From: Arachidicoccus ginsenosidivorans
GTDB taxonomy: Bacteria > Bacteroidota > Bacteroidia > Chitinophagales > Chitinophagaceae
DNA length: 64,000 nt
Reading direction: 5' to 3'
Assembly (NCBI RefSeq): GCF_007971385.1
Contig: NZ_CP042434.1
Location: 3,410,001 to 3,474,000 of the forward strand
The translations under genes and the position numbers were made by a program. A model generated the notes under the pieces. It saw nothing but the letters and a program-made list of their open reading frames with translations. It had not been told where the DNA came from and ran no database searches. Positions 30,253 to 40,662 of the stretch are shown in pieces (position 1 is the first letter of the stretch; every line of letters begins with the position of its first letter).

Positions 30253-30759
30253 TTTAGCTTTAGGTAAATAGGAAAAAAGTGTTTTCTTATGATGATCAAT
30301 ATGATTATTGGCAGTATAAGAAAAGGAAGATTTTTAGAAAATCATGTATTGTATGCGATGGATATGGTAGAAAGTTGACAGGTATTGATAAAGGCCCCCT
30401 ATAATATATAAAACAAAATATGGCAAAAGTAACGGAAGTACATGTTTGAATTTAAATTTCATCTAAAAGTGCTTTTCATCGAGAAAATTAACCGCTGGTT
30501 TTATAATGTGTGTTCTTCTCCCTGTGCATACTAACTTTATGTTTTTATATACAAGCGGTATCAATGCATTATAACAGGTAAATCTTTGTACGTTAATGAA
30601 AGATAGATCGTTACAAATATACCTCTAATAATAAATAAGGGGAAAATATAGGCTGTATTTTTAAGGTCATTTGCTGTTACTGATTGAACAAAGGGATCGG
30701 GGCCATAAGTGGGAGGGAACCAGGATGCATCCTACGTTAAACGGCTCTTCATTGCTTTT

Positions 30760-30816
30760 ATAAAAAAAGGCAATTATGAAAATTTAGGGAAAAGAACCCT
30801 GCTTTCAAATTGCCTT
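30760..30816 (-). terminator. rho-independent terminator, leftward
   Basis: An imperfect stem (TTTCAAATTGCCTT at 30803-30816 against AAGGCAATT-TGAAA at 30767-30781, with an inner GGG/CCC pairing) is followed on the minus strand by seven T residues. It is about 180 bp after the pckA stop. Confidence 0.6.
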
Positions 30817-30931
30817 ATGCCTGTAATGTATAACCTGGCGTAACTAAAAATTAATTTAAGAAAGCACTGCAAAAGCGTGTATGATTTGACTGGTCAAATG
30901 ATCCAAATCATTTCCACGCCTTTGATTATTA

Positions 30932-30962
30932 CAAGCCGCATCTGAGTTGCAGATGCGGCTTG
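30932..30962 (-). terminator. hairpin after pckA
   Basis: A 13-bp perfect stem (CAAGCCGCATCTG / CAGATGCGGCTTG, loop AGTTG) lies 38 bp after the pckA stop. The tail is only weakly U-rich, so it may act as a stabiliser rather than the terminator. Confidence 0.55.
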
Positions 30963-30999
30963 ATTATATGTCTATGAAGGTAAACTGTTAAATAAGCTG

Positions 31000-32652
31000 T
31001 TAAATGATCCTGGGGCCGCCAGCCTTGGTGGATGCGCTGGCTTTATCAGCGTATTTTTTAAAGTTTTCAATAAATAATCCGGCGAGCTTGCGCGCCTGCA
31101 AGTCATAGGCAGCTTTATCGGCCCAGGCTTCTCTAGGGTTTAGCACGACATCGGGTACACCTGGACATTTTTGAGGTTTCATAACACCAAAGACCTCGTG
31201 TTCAACATAAGGGACCCCTTCCAATTCATTATTAATGGCCGCATTTACCATCGCCCTGGTGTATTTAAGATCAAGCCTTTTGCCGGTACCGTAGGCGCCG
31301 CCACTCCAACCAGTATTGATCAGCCATACATTAATTTCAGGGTGTTCCTGTAGATTGCGTCCGAGTAATTCAGCATACTCTGTAGGATGCAGCGGCAGAA
31401 AAACATGCCCGAAGCAGGCGGAGAAAACCGTCTGTGGCTCATTAATCCCGACTTCTGTGCCTGCTACTTTTGCCGTGTAACCGCTGACAAAATGATACAT
31501 TGCCTGTCCCCTGGAGAGCTTGGCAATAGGGGGAAGTACCCCAAATGCATCACAGGTCAGAAAGAAAATGTTTTTAGGTAAATTGCCAAATGAAGGATGC
31601 TTGGCATTACTGATATAATTGATCGGATAAGCCGCTCTTGTATTTTCTGTAATAGATGCGTCATCATAATTGACGCGGTTTTCTTCTGGATAAAAGCACA
31701 CATTTTCAAGTAAGGTACCTTTGCGGATGGCTGCTGCAATTTCCGGTTCTTTTTCCGGACTTAGGTGTATGCATTTGGCATAACAGCCGCCCTCGAAGTT
31801 GAAAATGGCATTTTCCGCCCAACCGTGTTCATCATCCCCGATAAGCGCCCTGTCGTGGCTCGCACTGAGCGTCGTTTTCCCTGTGCCACTGAGTCCAAAA
31901 AATAAGGCCACATCCCCTTTTGGGCCTTCATTGGCCGAACAATGCATCGATAAAACCTTATGGTCGTGAGGGAGCAAAAAGTTCAATACACTAAAAATTC
32001 CTTTTTTAATTTCTCCTGTATAGGCAGTGCCACCGATTAATATGACTCTTTTGGTGAAATTAACGATGGTAAAGTTCTCTGACCTGGTCCCGTCGTTTTT
32101 GGGATCGGCCATAAATCCAGGTGCCTGAATAATCTGCCATTTTGCCTGAATGGACTGCTCGTGGGGATCAGTGGTAATAGCCTGGTCAATAAAGAGATTG
32201 TGACAGAATAGATTGGCCCATGGCGTCTCATTGATGACCTGAATGCGAAGATTGTACTCGGGGTAAGCGCATGCGCTTACTTCCCGGATCCAAATTTCCT
32301 TATCTGCAAGATAATGGATTACCTTTTCGTACAGATGGTTAAATACGGCGGTACTAATGGGGATATTCACAGCGCCCCAATCCACCGAAGTGGAGGTGAT
32401 GGCATCTTCTACAATAAATTTGTCTTTTGGGGACCTGCCGGTAAATTTGCCTGTCTGAACGGCAAGGGCGCCTTCCTTGCTTAATTTACCCTGGCCCAAT
32501 GCCAAAGTCTGCTCTTCAAGTTGTTCAGGTGAAAGGTTGTAATAAATTTTTTTTGCATTAAAGGTATATGGCTGTTTAGCGGGTTTAGCTGTAGCCCTTT
32601 CGGATAAAGGTTGCATAACTGGATTCAAATCTTTTATTTTATAAACGTACAT
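31000..32652 (-). CDS. pckA: phosphoenolpyruvate carboxykinase (ATP)
   Basis: Converts oxaloacetate and ATP to phosphoenolpyruvate in gluconeogenesis. A 550-residue protein with FTGRSPKDKFIV near residue 69, the kinase-1a P-loop GLSGTGKTTLS near 254, GDDEHGW near 272 and the adenine-binding ENTRAAYP near 337. These mark the ATP-dependent type. The first Met is kept as start; a second at codon 13 is possible. It is a single-gene unit, with hairpins downstream and a 456-bp divergent region shared with serA. Confidence 0.97.
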   Translation of the reverse strand: MYVYKIKDLNPVMQPLSERATAKPAKQPYTFNAKKIYYNLSPEQLEEQTLALGQGKLSKEGALAVQTGKFTGRSPKDKFIVEDAITSTSVDWGAVNIPISTAVFNHLYEKVIHYLADKEIWIREVSACAYPEYNLRIQVINETPWANLFCHNLFIDQAITTDPHEQSIQAKWQIIQAPGFMADPKNDGTRSENFTIVNFTKRVILIGGTAYTGEIKKGIFSVLNFLLPHDHKVLSMHCSANEGPKGDVALFFGLSGTGKTTLSASHDRALIGDDEHGWAENAIFNFEGGCYAKCIHLSPEKEPEIAAAIRKGTLLENVCFYPEENRVNYDDASITENTRAAYPINYISNAKHPSFGNLPKNIFFLTCDAFGVLPPIAKLSRGQAMYHFVSGYTAKVAGTEVGINEPQTVFSACFGHVFLPLHPTEYAELLGRNLQEHPEINVWLINTGWSGGAYGTGKRLDLKYTRAMVNAAINNELEGVPYVEHEVFGVMKPQKCPGVPDVVLNPREAWADKAAYDLQARKLAGLFIENFKKYADKASASTKAGGPRII

Positions 32653-33108
32653 TTGTTAGTATGTGCAAGGTAGTAAGAAATTCTTGAGTACAAAGGATTT
32701 CTATTAATATTTTTCACTGTTAGAACATGGATGCATGATTTTATAACTTAGTTCCCCAAAAAAAAAAATTCAAAAAAATTGTCAGACATTTTGTGCTTAA
32801 AACCCCATTAAATTTATAGAGTATTATATTAGGCCTAGCATGACGTATATTATTGTTAGATAATGTGTTGTGGGTAGTTAATTATCCAATAAAAAGCAAG
32901 GGCACCAGAATATCACTTCAATGCTGTTGAAGATAAACTCGCTATTAACCATTAACACGCATTAGTTTAGATTCAATTAAATTCGCAATTGTTAAATAAT
33001 ACAAGCCGTATTTTTTATCGGAATTGTTTAGATTCTATGCAAAAAAAATGCGTATGCTATGTAAAATTTGCATTATTTTCAAATACTCATTAAACAAATG
33101 AAAATTGC
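32653..33108. other. divergent regulatory region between pckA and serA
   Basis: An AT-rich region with no gene, containing an unbroken run of 11 A residues near 32758-32768. It must hold the promoters of both genes, but I cannot single out a box with confidence. Confidence 0.5.
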
Positions 33109-34340
33109 ATGAAAGAGCAAACCAGTTATCCAAAAGAAAAGATCAATATTCTCTTTTTGGAGAATATCAGTGACAAAGCCGTTGAGCGTTTTAGGGCTGC
33201 AGGTTATACGAATGTAAAAAAAATGACCGGAGCCATGAATGAAGAAGAACTCATCAAGGCGATAAAAGATGTTCATTTAATTGGTGTTCGCTCGAAAACT
33301 AAAATTACTGCAAATGTTATAAAGGCAGCGACTAAATTACAGGCGATTGGCTGTTTTTGTATCGGTACCAATCAAGTAGACCTGGAAACAGCTAAAAAAG
33401 CGGGTATTGCCGTTTTTAATGCACCTTACAGTAACACCAGAAGTGTAGCAGAATTGGTGATTGCCACTTCCATTTTACTCATTCGCAAGATCCTGGATAA
33501 AAACAAGGCGGCACATGATGGGATCTGGCTGAAAGATTCTAAAGAGAGCTATGAACTGCGCGGCAAGACCATGGGTATCATTGGCTATGGCAGCATCGGA
33601 ACACAGCTTAGCATTTTAGCGGAAGCTTTGGGGATGAAGGTATTATTTTATGATGTTGCGACTAAATTGCCACTGGGTAATGCTGCCGCTACTAAATCCA
33701 TGAAAGATCTGGTCAGCAAATCTGATATAATCTCTTTACATGTTCCCGAAACCCCTGAAACCAAGGAGATTGTTAATGAAAAATTATTAAAATCCTTTAA
33801 AGACGGTTCCATCCTGATCAACTTTGCAAGAGGACATTGCGTAGAAATTGATGCACTGGTTAAACACTTAAATAGTGGCCATCTTTCCGGTGCCGCAATT
33901 GATGTTTTCCCTGTTGAACCTAAAAAAATCGGTGATGCTTTTGAAACGCCGCTTAGAGGCCTGAGCAATGTGCTGTTAACCCCCATATCGGCGGCTCTAC
34001 TGAGGAAGCGCAAGCCAATATTGGAGAGGATGTCAGCAAAAAACTCTTTGATTATTTAGAAAACGGGGTCACCAATCAATGTATCACGGTGCCATCCATT
34101 GCTTTACAAGCGCATCCCAATGCACACCGCATTTTACATATCCATGCCAATAAGCCTGGGGTGCTTAGTGAAATCAATACTTTATTGTCTAAAAATAAAA
34201 TCAATATCCTGGGTCAGTACCTAAGCACCAACGATACGATCGGTTATGTCGTATTGGATCTGGATAAAAAACTGTCCGCAAAAGCCGTTGAATTACTCAA
34301 GGGCGTTAAAGGAACCATTAAGGTGCGTACGGTATATTAA
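33109..34340 (+). CDS. serA: D-3-phosphoglycerate dehydrogenase, one frame break (410 residues when repaired)
   Basis: Oxidises 3-phosphoglycerate to 3-phosphohydroxypyruvate with NAD, the first step of serine synthesis. GYGSIGTQLS near residue 163 binds NAD, and VPETPETKEIVNEKLL near 212 is typical. The frame breaks at five C residues (33980-33984). One more C restores LTPHIGGSTEEAQ, containing the catalytic His, and continues into the C-terminal ACT domain (IHANKPGVLSEIN). The total is then 1233 bases. The ACT domain suggests feedback by serine. A terminator follows at 34416. Confidence 0.93.
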
Positions 34341-34695
34341 TGCATCAGTTAACTGTTGTTTTAGAGCTTTAAAAGAGCTGTGCAGTTAGCTACCTTATTC
34401 TAATTTTTATAGGCTAGTCCGGTTGTTTTTTTGCAGCCGGACTTTTTGTTTTTAATGATGGATGTTGCGTTAGATCGCTTAAATCATATTTCCTGCAGGA
34501 TTTTTAGCCTTCTTTCTTTCTTTCTTTCCTTCAGGGATAAAAGGAACAATCCACGAATACTGCCTTATTTAATTTTGCAAATAATCTTGCTTAGCTTTTC
34601 CTATATCAGCGGCAAGCGGCCATGTACGGTCCCGCTACTGTGGCTTTGTAAAAGTAGTTGATGGCTGTTCCACTAGATCATACTAATTTTACCCC
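34341..34695. other. intergenic region after serA
   Basis: Holds the serA terminator (34416-34447) and a TTTC microsatellite (about 34511-34530). I do not accept any gene in it. A string resembling part of a cobalamin riboswitch near 34628-34645 lacks the other required parts. Confidence 0.5.
34416..34447 (+). terminator. rho-independent terminator of serA
   Basis: AGTCCGG (34416-34422) pairs with CCGGACT (34436-34442), followed by five T residues. It is 76 bp after the serA stop. Confidence 0.75.
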
Positions 34696-35781
34696 ATGAA
34701 AGCAGTCGATGTAATAATCGTTGGACAAGGCATTGCGGGAACATTACTTAGTTTTGAGCTAATGGAAGCGGGGCTATCTGTAATGGTGGTAGATGCTACA
34801 GGATTAGCTGGTGCCAGTAGGGTCGCCAGCGGGGTGATTAACCCGGTTACTGGCCGGCGGGTAGTAGAGACCTGGAAAATAGCAGCGCTGTTACCTCTGG
34901 CAACCAGTTGTTATCAACGCATCAGTAGTCTACTCGGTATTGCGACAGTAGCTAAACCCCTGGATATACTGGCTGTGCATGGGAGTATACAAATGCAGGA
35001 AGCGTTTAATAAAAGGCTGCAGCAGGGTAGTACTTATTTAAAATCTGTTCCTAATGAAGAAGATTACCATACATTTTTTAAAATGCGGGACGGCCTGCAC
35101 GGGATAAGCCCGGCAATACTAATTGATTTACAAAACTTATTTACGGCTTATCGGGCTTATCTAATTGAAAATAATAAACTAATCTCTGCTCATTTTGACT
35201 GGAACGCTTTACAACTGCCTGATAGTAGCCAATCGTCATTTGTCTATCAAAAAGAAGGAATTTCCTTGTCTTCAAAATGGGTGATCGCCGCTGAAGGTAT
35301 AACGAGTGGCCAGAATCCTTATTTTGAACAGGTGGCCTTTAGATACAACAAAGGGGAGGCACTGATTATATCTGTTCCTGGGCTCCCCAGGGAACAGATT
35401 TATAAATTGCGCTATAGCCTAGTGCCCTGGGGAGATAATCAGACAGACGAAAATCTGTTTTGGGTGGGCTCTTCCTATCAGTGGGACTATAAGGATGATC
35501 AACCTTCTGTGAACTTTAAAGAGGCGGTCACCGCTTTTTTGGACGCAGAGCTTTTATTGCCTTATCAAATCACCGACCACTTGGCAGCGATACGTCCTGC
35601 CAGTGTCAATCGTAGGCCATTTGCAGGTGTCCACAAAGATTATCCAAGGTTGGGACTGCTAAACGGACTGGGAACCAAAGGTTGTTCTTTGGCGCCTTAT
35701 CTGGCCAGGGCCTGGCGAGATTATATTATGGAGGGCAAACCCTTTGATCTGGAAGTAGCCCTGGAAACAACCAGGCACTAA
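34696..35781 (+). CDS. FAD-dependent oxidoreductase (DAO/glycine oxidase-like)
   Basis: A 361-residue flavoprotein. VIIVGQGIAGTLLSFELMEAG near the N-terminus is the FAD-binding Rossmann motif (GxGxxG followed by a distal acidic or Asp residue). ASGVINPVTGRR near residue 45 and RPASVNRRPFAGVH near 297 are typical of the D-amino acid oxidase family. It is cytoplasmic. The oxidised substrate is unknown; glycine or a D-amino acid is the family average. It stands alone and converges with ppx. Confidence 0.87.
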   Translation: MKAVDVIIVGQGIAGTLLSFELMEAGLSVMVVDATGLAGASRVASGVINPVTGRRVVETWKIAALLPLATSCYQRISSLLGIATVAKPLDILAVHGSIQMQEAFNKRLQQGSTYLKSVPNEEDYHTFFKMRDGLHGISPAILIDLQNLFTAYRAYLIENNKLISAHFDWNALQLPDSSQSSFVYQKEGISLSSKWVIAAEGITSGQNPYFEQVAFRYNKGEALIISVPGLPREQIYKLRYSLVPWGDNQTDENLFWVGSSYQWDYKDDQPSVNFKEAVTAFLDAELLLPYQITDHLAAIRPASVNRRPFAGVHKDYPRLGLLNGLGTKGCSLAPYLARAWRDYIMEGKPFDLEVALETTRH

Positions 35782-35859
35782 TTTAAAGCAGTGAAGTCGT
35801 TAAAGCTGGCTCATAGAAATTCAGGTTTTGTATGTTGCGCTACTGATAAGAATACTGGT

Positions 35860-36737
35860 TTATTTTTGCAATCTGGCATAGAGTTCTCTGATCAGTCCAT
35901 CGGCTACCCCGATCTTGGGAACAAAGATTTCCTGGGCACCAGTCCAGCGCATAATCTGGATATAAATCTTCAAGGCAGGCACAATCACATCAGCACGGTC
36001 TTCTCTGATTTTAAATTGTTGCATCCGCTCTGAGATGGACATTGGCTCAAATTTTCTGTAATAGTTTTTTAAAGTACGCAGCGACAAAGGCTTGCCTTCT
36101 TTGGTCTTACTGAGTGAAAAGACCTTATTGATATTACCACCTGAACCAATGGCTGTAATCGGAAGGTCACATTGAATTTTTCTTGTACCAAGGCTTTAAG
36201 TTGCGCCCAGTTTTCTGTCGTCCATTGCTCTTCCAGCAGTCTGATGGTTCCTAAATTGACAGATTTTTTAAAGACCTGTTTGCCCTTTACATAAAAATTA
36301 AGCTCCGTACTGCCCCCCCCAACGTCGATATAGAGGTAGGCATGTTCTCTGCTGAGTGCTTCTGCAATATGATTTTTAAAAACCAGGGAGGCTTCCTGTT
36401 CACCGGTAATAATTTCAATAGGGATGCCTGTTTTTTTCTTGACATCCTCAATAATTTCTTTGCTATTTTTGGCATCCCGCATGGCGCTGGTGGCACATGC
36501 CCTGAATTGTTCCACCCCGTATGCATCCATCAGATGGCGGTATGCCTGCATTGTATTGATCAGCATGGCTTCCCTTTTTGGCCCAATGCTGGACAGTCTG
36601 AATACATCCATACCAAGTCTTAAAGGCACACGAACAAGGTTCATTTTATTGAACTGCAGTGATTTGCCTTTGCCATTTATGTCGGCAATTAGTAGCCTGG
36701 AGGCATTACTTCCGATATCAATAGCTGCTAAAACCAT
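35860..36737 (-). CDS. ppx: Ppx/GppA phosphatase, one frame break (292 residues when repaired)
   Basis: An exopolyphosphatase or guanosine pentaphosphate phosphatase of the actin-like ATPase fold. AAIDIGSNASRLLI near residue 4 is the phosphate-1 motif, and DVGGGSTELNFY near 140 is phosphate-2. The frame breaks at five A on the coding strand (plus T run 36177-36181). Adding one A continues into DLPITAIGSGGNINK and the C-terminal part, giving 879 bases. It follows ppk1 on the same strand by 122 bp, a pairing that supports polyphosphate turnover. Confidence 0.9.
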
Positions 36738-36859
36738 ACGCGCATCTTTTCGTTAAAAATTTAATAGGCAATGAGGACTAATCCCTTGCTCTAAATAAAG
36801 CTAATACAAATTTAACCATTATGGCCGTTGTTAAGCTACTTTTTTGTGGTGGATCGCTG

Positions 36860-39241
36860 TTAAGCTGTCCGGTTTTTTATTTTTGGGTCGTTATTCAATT
36901 TGCCTTTTTCTGGATTAGGAACTGCCGGCTTTTGTATTTTTTTAGTTACCGGTTGTTTAGCTGCAACGCTTTTTGCCTTTTTATCTGCTTTAACTACTTG
37001 ACGACCGTCCGCAGCGTTTTTAACCGTTCCTGTCTTTTTTGCGTCCGTTATATCGTTTTCAATAGCTGGCGGCGCTGGTCGAGATGCCTTTTTTGCGGCG
37101 ACTATTTTTTGTGGCCGCGTCTTCGTTTTTGACCTTTGGGAGGATGCTTCTATACCGCCTTTCGCTAAAACCTCTTGCTTTCCCTGCAAATATTCATAGA
37201 TCGCCATTTGCGATCGAATTTCTTTTTCTTTTTTGCTTCTATGAATATACTTATTTTCAAGGGAGCCATCCAATATTCTTGCTTTTACATTGTCGCTTAA
37301 CTGTATCTCTAAGATATCACGAAGTGTTTTTTTGATTTGTGGATCATGGATTTTAACAGCTACCTCTAGTCGGTGTTGTAAATTTCTAACCATCCAGTCA
37401 GCAGATGAGATATAAGTGGTATGTTTACCTCCATGATGGAAGATCATGACCCGGGCATGCTCCAGATATTCATCCACAATACTGATGGCAAACATATCCT
37501 TTTTAAACTTCTTATAATGGGTATTGGCGCAGCTAATACTACGAATGATCATCTGCACGGGAACGCCTGCTTGTGCAGCTTCATACAAACGCTGTATCAA
37601 CAGGTCATCGCTCAGCGAGTTTAATTTTAAGATAATACCAGACTTTTTCCCTGCCTTGGCAGCCTTAATCTCATCATCGATACGGGCCATAAAATGTTCT
37701 CTCATCCCCGTAGGAGCAACAATTAGCTCTTTGCATTTTTGCAGGCTGGCCTCATTTTTATCATCCGGGAGCGCTAAAAATTTAAAGATCTTGCCAATGT
37801 CAGCCATAATAGCCACATTGGCAGTTAATAGATAAAAGTCTCCGTATATTCTGGCTGTTTTTTCATTTAAATTACCCGTTGCGATAAAGCCATAGCTAAT
37901 CACTTTTTTATGGACCCGTTTTTTGATCAGGCATAGCTTGGCATGGACTTTTTTGTCGGGCAGGCCAATAAGGGTCTTGACGCCTTCTTCTTCCAGTCTT
38001 TCCTTCCATTCTAGATTGGCCTGTTCATTAAATCGGGCTCTAAGTTCTATCATAACAGTTACTTCCTTTCCATTACGGACCGCATTAATGAGGGCATTAA
38101 TGATTTTTGAGTTGGTCGCCAACCGGTATGCCGTAATCTGTATGCTCAAAACATCTGGATCCATGGCTGCTTCCCTGAGTAGATCGATTACAGTCACATA
38201 ACTGTGATAGGGCAGGCTCAGTAATAAATCCTTTTTTAGTACCACATCGGACACCCTTGATTTGCCCAGTACATCCGGGTGAATAAAAGGCGGTTGGTCT
38301 CTGGTGGTTTGAATCGGGAATAATCCCGGAAGCTCTGTAAAATCTTTGAAATTATGAATTTTTTCGCCCGGTAGGATATTGTCTTTTTGGCTCAGATGCA
38401 GATTTTGTGTTAAAAACTGCAACAGGCCACTGTGCATATGTTTATCATAGGTAAAGCGCACCGCTTTACCTTTACGTCTGTTTTTGAGTCCTTTTTTTAT
38501 TTTTTGCACTAATGTACTGGACAGGTCATTATCGATATCGAATTCGGCATCTTTGGTCACACTGAAAATATAGGCTTCATACTGATCATAATCAAAAAAG
38601 GAGAAAATATAAGGTAGATTGAAGCGAATAACATCTTCCAACAATATAATATGGAGTTCGGAGGCTCTGGAAGGTAGTTTTAAAAAACGTCCATGGATAT
38701 CTGAAGGAATCTCAATCAATGCCAGCTTATGATCGGCCGGGTCATGTTTTTTGTGCATCACTACCCCTAAATAGAGGCTTTTGTCTCTAAGGTAGGGCAG
38801 GGCAGGCAAGTCCTCAATTAATAGCGGAATGACGCTTGAGGCCACTTCCTGGTCAAAATAATTTCTGACAAAGATTTTTTGACGGGCAGATAAATCATGG
38901 CTGTCTTTAAGGTAGATTTTATTTTCGGCCATTTCCAGCACGATGCCCTGCCATATGGCATTAAATGCTCTTTGCTGACCCATCACGATTGTCTGAATCC
39001 TTTCCAGGATGGCTTCTGGTTGCTGTTCAAAGTAGAAATTCGCTTTCTTTCCCTTGAGCAGGACCATGCGTTTTAACGCAGCTACCCGGACCCGGAAGAA
39101 CTCCTCCAGGTTGCTGGAATGAATAGCCAAAAATTTGATACGCTCCGGCAATGGAACCGTTGGATCACTGGCCTCCTGTAGCACGCGTTCATTAAAACTA
39201 AGCCAGCTGATGTCGCGCGGAATATTTTCAATGGGTTTCAT
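36860..39241 (-). CDS. ppk1: polyphosphate kinase 1 with a basic C-terminal tail
   Basis: Makes inorganic polyphosphate from ATP. The start is set at MKPIENIPRDISWLSFNERVL; the open frame runs 62 codons further but the PPK N-domain begins here. NLEEFFRVRVAAL, the autophosphorylated His region (KVHAKLCLIKK) and RIYGDFYLLT are present. The core ends near residue 690. The last 100 residues or so are Lys/Ala/Pro-rich, low complexity and strongly basic, which I do not expect in ordinary PPK1. ppx follows on the same strand. Confidence 0.95.
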   Translation of the reverse strand: MKPIENIPRDISWLSFNERVLQEASDPTVPLPERIKFLAIHSSNLEEFFRVRVAALKRMVLLKGKKANFYFEQQPEAILERIQTIVMGQQRAFNAIWQGIVLEMAENKIYLKDSHDLSARQKIFVRNYFDQEVASSVIPLLIEDLPALPYLRDKSLYLGVVMHKKHDPADHKLALIEIPSDIHGRFLKLPSRASELHIILLEDVIRFNLPYIFSFFDYDQYEAYIFSVTKDAEFDIDNDLSSTLVQKIKKGLKNRRKGKAVRFTYDKHMHSGLLQFLTQNLHLSQKDNILPGEKIHNFKDFTELPGLFPIQTTRDQPPFIHPDVLGKSRVSDVVLKKDLLLSLPYHSYVTVIDLLREAAMDPDVLSIQITAYRLATNSKIINALINAVRNGKEVTVMIELRARFNEQANLEWKERLEEEGVKTLIGLPDKKVHAKLCLIKKRVHKKVISYGFIATGNLNEKTARIYGDFYLLTANVAIMADIGKIFKFLALPDDKNEASLQKCKELIVAPTGMREHFMARIDDEIKAAKAGKKSGIILKLNSLSDDLLIQRLYEAAQAGVPVQMIIRSISCANTHYKKFKKDMFAISIVDEYLEHARVMIFHHGGKHTTYISSADWMVRNLQHRLEVAVKIHDPQIKKTLRDILEIQLSDNVKARILDGSLENKYIHRSKKEKEIRSQMAIYEYLQGKQEVLAKGGIEASSQRSKTKTRPQKIVAAKKASRPAPPAIENDITDAKKTGTVKNAADGRQVVKADKKAKSVAAKQPVTKKIQKPAVPNPEKGKLNNDPKIKNRTA

Positions 39242-39618
39242 GGGATGTTTGGCTATATCAAAAAAGTCAGGAAAATATCCTGATTCGGTATTTAAAAAAT
39301 GTTTTACCTTTAAAGTTAAGCAATGCCCGGGAAATGAAAGGGAACCTTGCGTTAAATAATTGTAACCTTGGTTTTTACATGTCCAGGGAATCGCCAAAGT
39401 GGCACCTGATTTACTGAAGCTTCTCACTACTGACCGTCAAGATATAGTAAGATATAGTCAAAGAACAGCAAAGTGATGAAGAGATGAAGAAGTGTAATAA
39501 TAATTGGTATAGCCAACGGATGATGTTTGGTGGAGGAAATATTTGATATTTTATTGCATTGAAGCATATAGGTCATGGTGATAAGGCAACTAAAACGTGG
39601 TTTAAAAGAGGATAACTG

Positions 39619-40089
39619 ATGGGGAAGCTAGGACAGGTGAAACATATATGGGCTTTTGATGGGATTTCTTTAATAGATGTCGCAAGTGATGTTACGCTGG
39701 ATGTTTTTGAACAGCGTAATCAATTGATTTTGCCGGCAGATATGAGAGAATATTTTAAGCAACTTAATGGAACCTGGGATTGCTACGATAGCCACATGTT
39801 TCAGTTTTATAGCCTTCGGGAATTTAAACCTGTACAAGCGGCTTATGAAAATTGGGAAGGGCTGACCGATTATAGTCGCATTGTACATACACTAAAAAAT
39901 CATCAGCAGGTGTATGTATTTGCAAACTTCAGCAATCATCTATACGCCTATGGCATCCGGTTATATCCCGAGGCTTCCCCCAAAAATGAAGTATATGTTA
40001 TTTGCGGAGGCGATTACAACCTGATTGCAGACTCCTTTACCCAATTTATAGATTTATACCTGGAGGATAGTGAATCCCTGTATTACTAA
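39619..40089 (+). CDS. SMI1/KNR4 (SUKH) family protein
   Basis: A 156-residue soluble protein of the SMI1/KNR4 (SUKH) fold. FEQRNQLILPADMREYFKQLNGTWD near the N-terminus is the usual start of the fold, and an acidic C-terminus follows. SUKH proteins often neutralise polymorphic toxins, but no toxin gene lies here, and cell-wall roles are known in fungi. It is an orphan, and its role is inferred only. Confidence 0.75.
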   Translation: MGKLGQVKHIWAFDGISLIDVASDVTLDVFEQRNQLILPADMREYFKQLNGTWDCYDSHMFQFYSLREFKPVQAAYENWEGLTDYSRIVHTLKNHQQVYVFANFSNHLYAYGIRLYPEASPKNEVYVICGGDYNLIADSFTQFIDLYLEDSESLYY

Positions 40090-40164
40090 AGAAAACAGAC
40101 TGTCAGGGTTTGGCAGCCTTTGCAACCTTATTGGTAAAACGGGCTGCTCTACTGCTTATTGCTA

Positions 40165-40662
40165 TTACTTACCAGTACTTCTTAATTTTTCCAGCGTGGC
40201 AGAAGAGGAATATCCTTCCAGAATCGGGTTAATAATTACTTCGCCGCCATTTGTCTGAACCTCACTGGCTCCAACGATCTGGTCGATACTATAGTCACCG
40301 CCTTTGACAAGGACATCTGGTAATAAGGTTTTTATAGTGGTAAGCGGTGTGGGCTCATCAAAAATGACCACCGCATCTACAATGGCCATTGAGGCTAATA
40401 ATAATGCTCGGTCTGCTTCATTATTAATAGGCCTGCCAGGGCCCTTAATCTCCTGAATACTCTTATCGGAATTAATGGCAACCACTAAACAATCACCATG
40501 TTTGGCCGCTTCACTAAGGGAGACCAAATGACCTGCATGCAATATATCAAAACAGCCATTGGTAAAAGCTACCTTTTTGTTTTTTAGTCGCCATCCGCCA
40601 ACCACTCTTTGTAAATCTGCTAATGTATAAACCTTACCTTTTGCAAAATCTGTAATTTTCAT
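40165..40662 (-). CDS. rfaE2: D-glycero-beta-D-manno-heptose 1-phosphate adenylyltransferase (RfaE2/HldE C-domain type)
   Basis: A 165-residue nucleotidyltransferase. FTNGCFDILHAGHLVSL near residue 33 is the HxGH-type signature. LVKGGDYSIDQIVGASEV near 117 is typical of the adenylyl-transfer half of HldE; the kinase domain is absent. It activates heptose 1-phosphate for LPS core assembly. It stands between a convergent SMI1 gene and the panD terminator. Confidence 0.9.
   Translation of the reverse strand: MKITDFAKGKVYTLADLQRVVGGWRLKNKKVAFTNGCFDILHAGHLVSLSEAAKHGDCLVVAINSDKSIQEIKGPGRPINNEADRALLLASMAIVDAVVIFDEPTPLTTIKTLLPDVLVKGGDYSIDQIVGASEVQTNGGEVIINPILEGYSSSATLEKLRSTGK

Larger units (their letters stand above)
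30253..30999. other. 747-bp region without genes
   Basis: AT-rich and without coding potential. The only structures I see are two hairpins at 30767-30816 and 30932-30962, both of which could end leftward pckA transcription. Confidence 0.5.

Noticed and set aside
34600..34650. String CGGTCCCGCTACTGT, like the 3' core of a cobalamin riboswitch
   Set aside because: The GGTGnAA and GGGAA parts are not at the right distance, there is no B12 box downstream, and the next gene is an FAD oxidoreductase unrelated to B12.
34431..34661. 76-codon open frame downstream of serA
   Set aside because: It begins in the serA terminator tail and runs through the TTTC microsatellite; no coding signs.
39242..39427. 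Longer start for ppk1 (62 more codons)
   Set aside because: The extra residues do not resemble PPK sequences, while MKPIENIPRDISWLSFNERVL is the normal family N-terminus.
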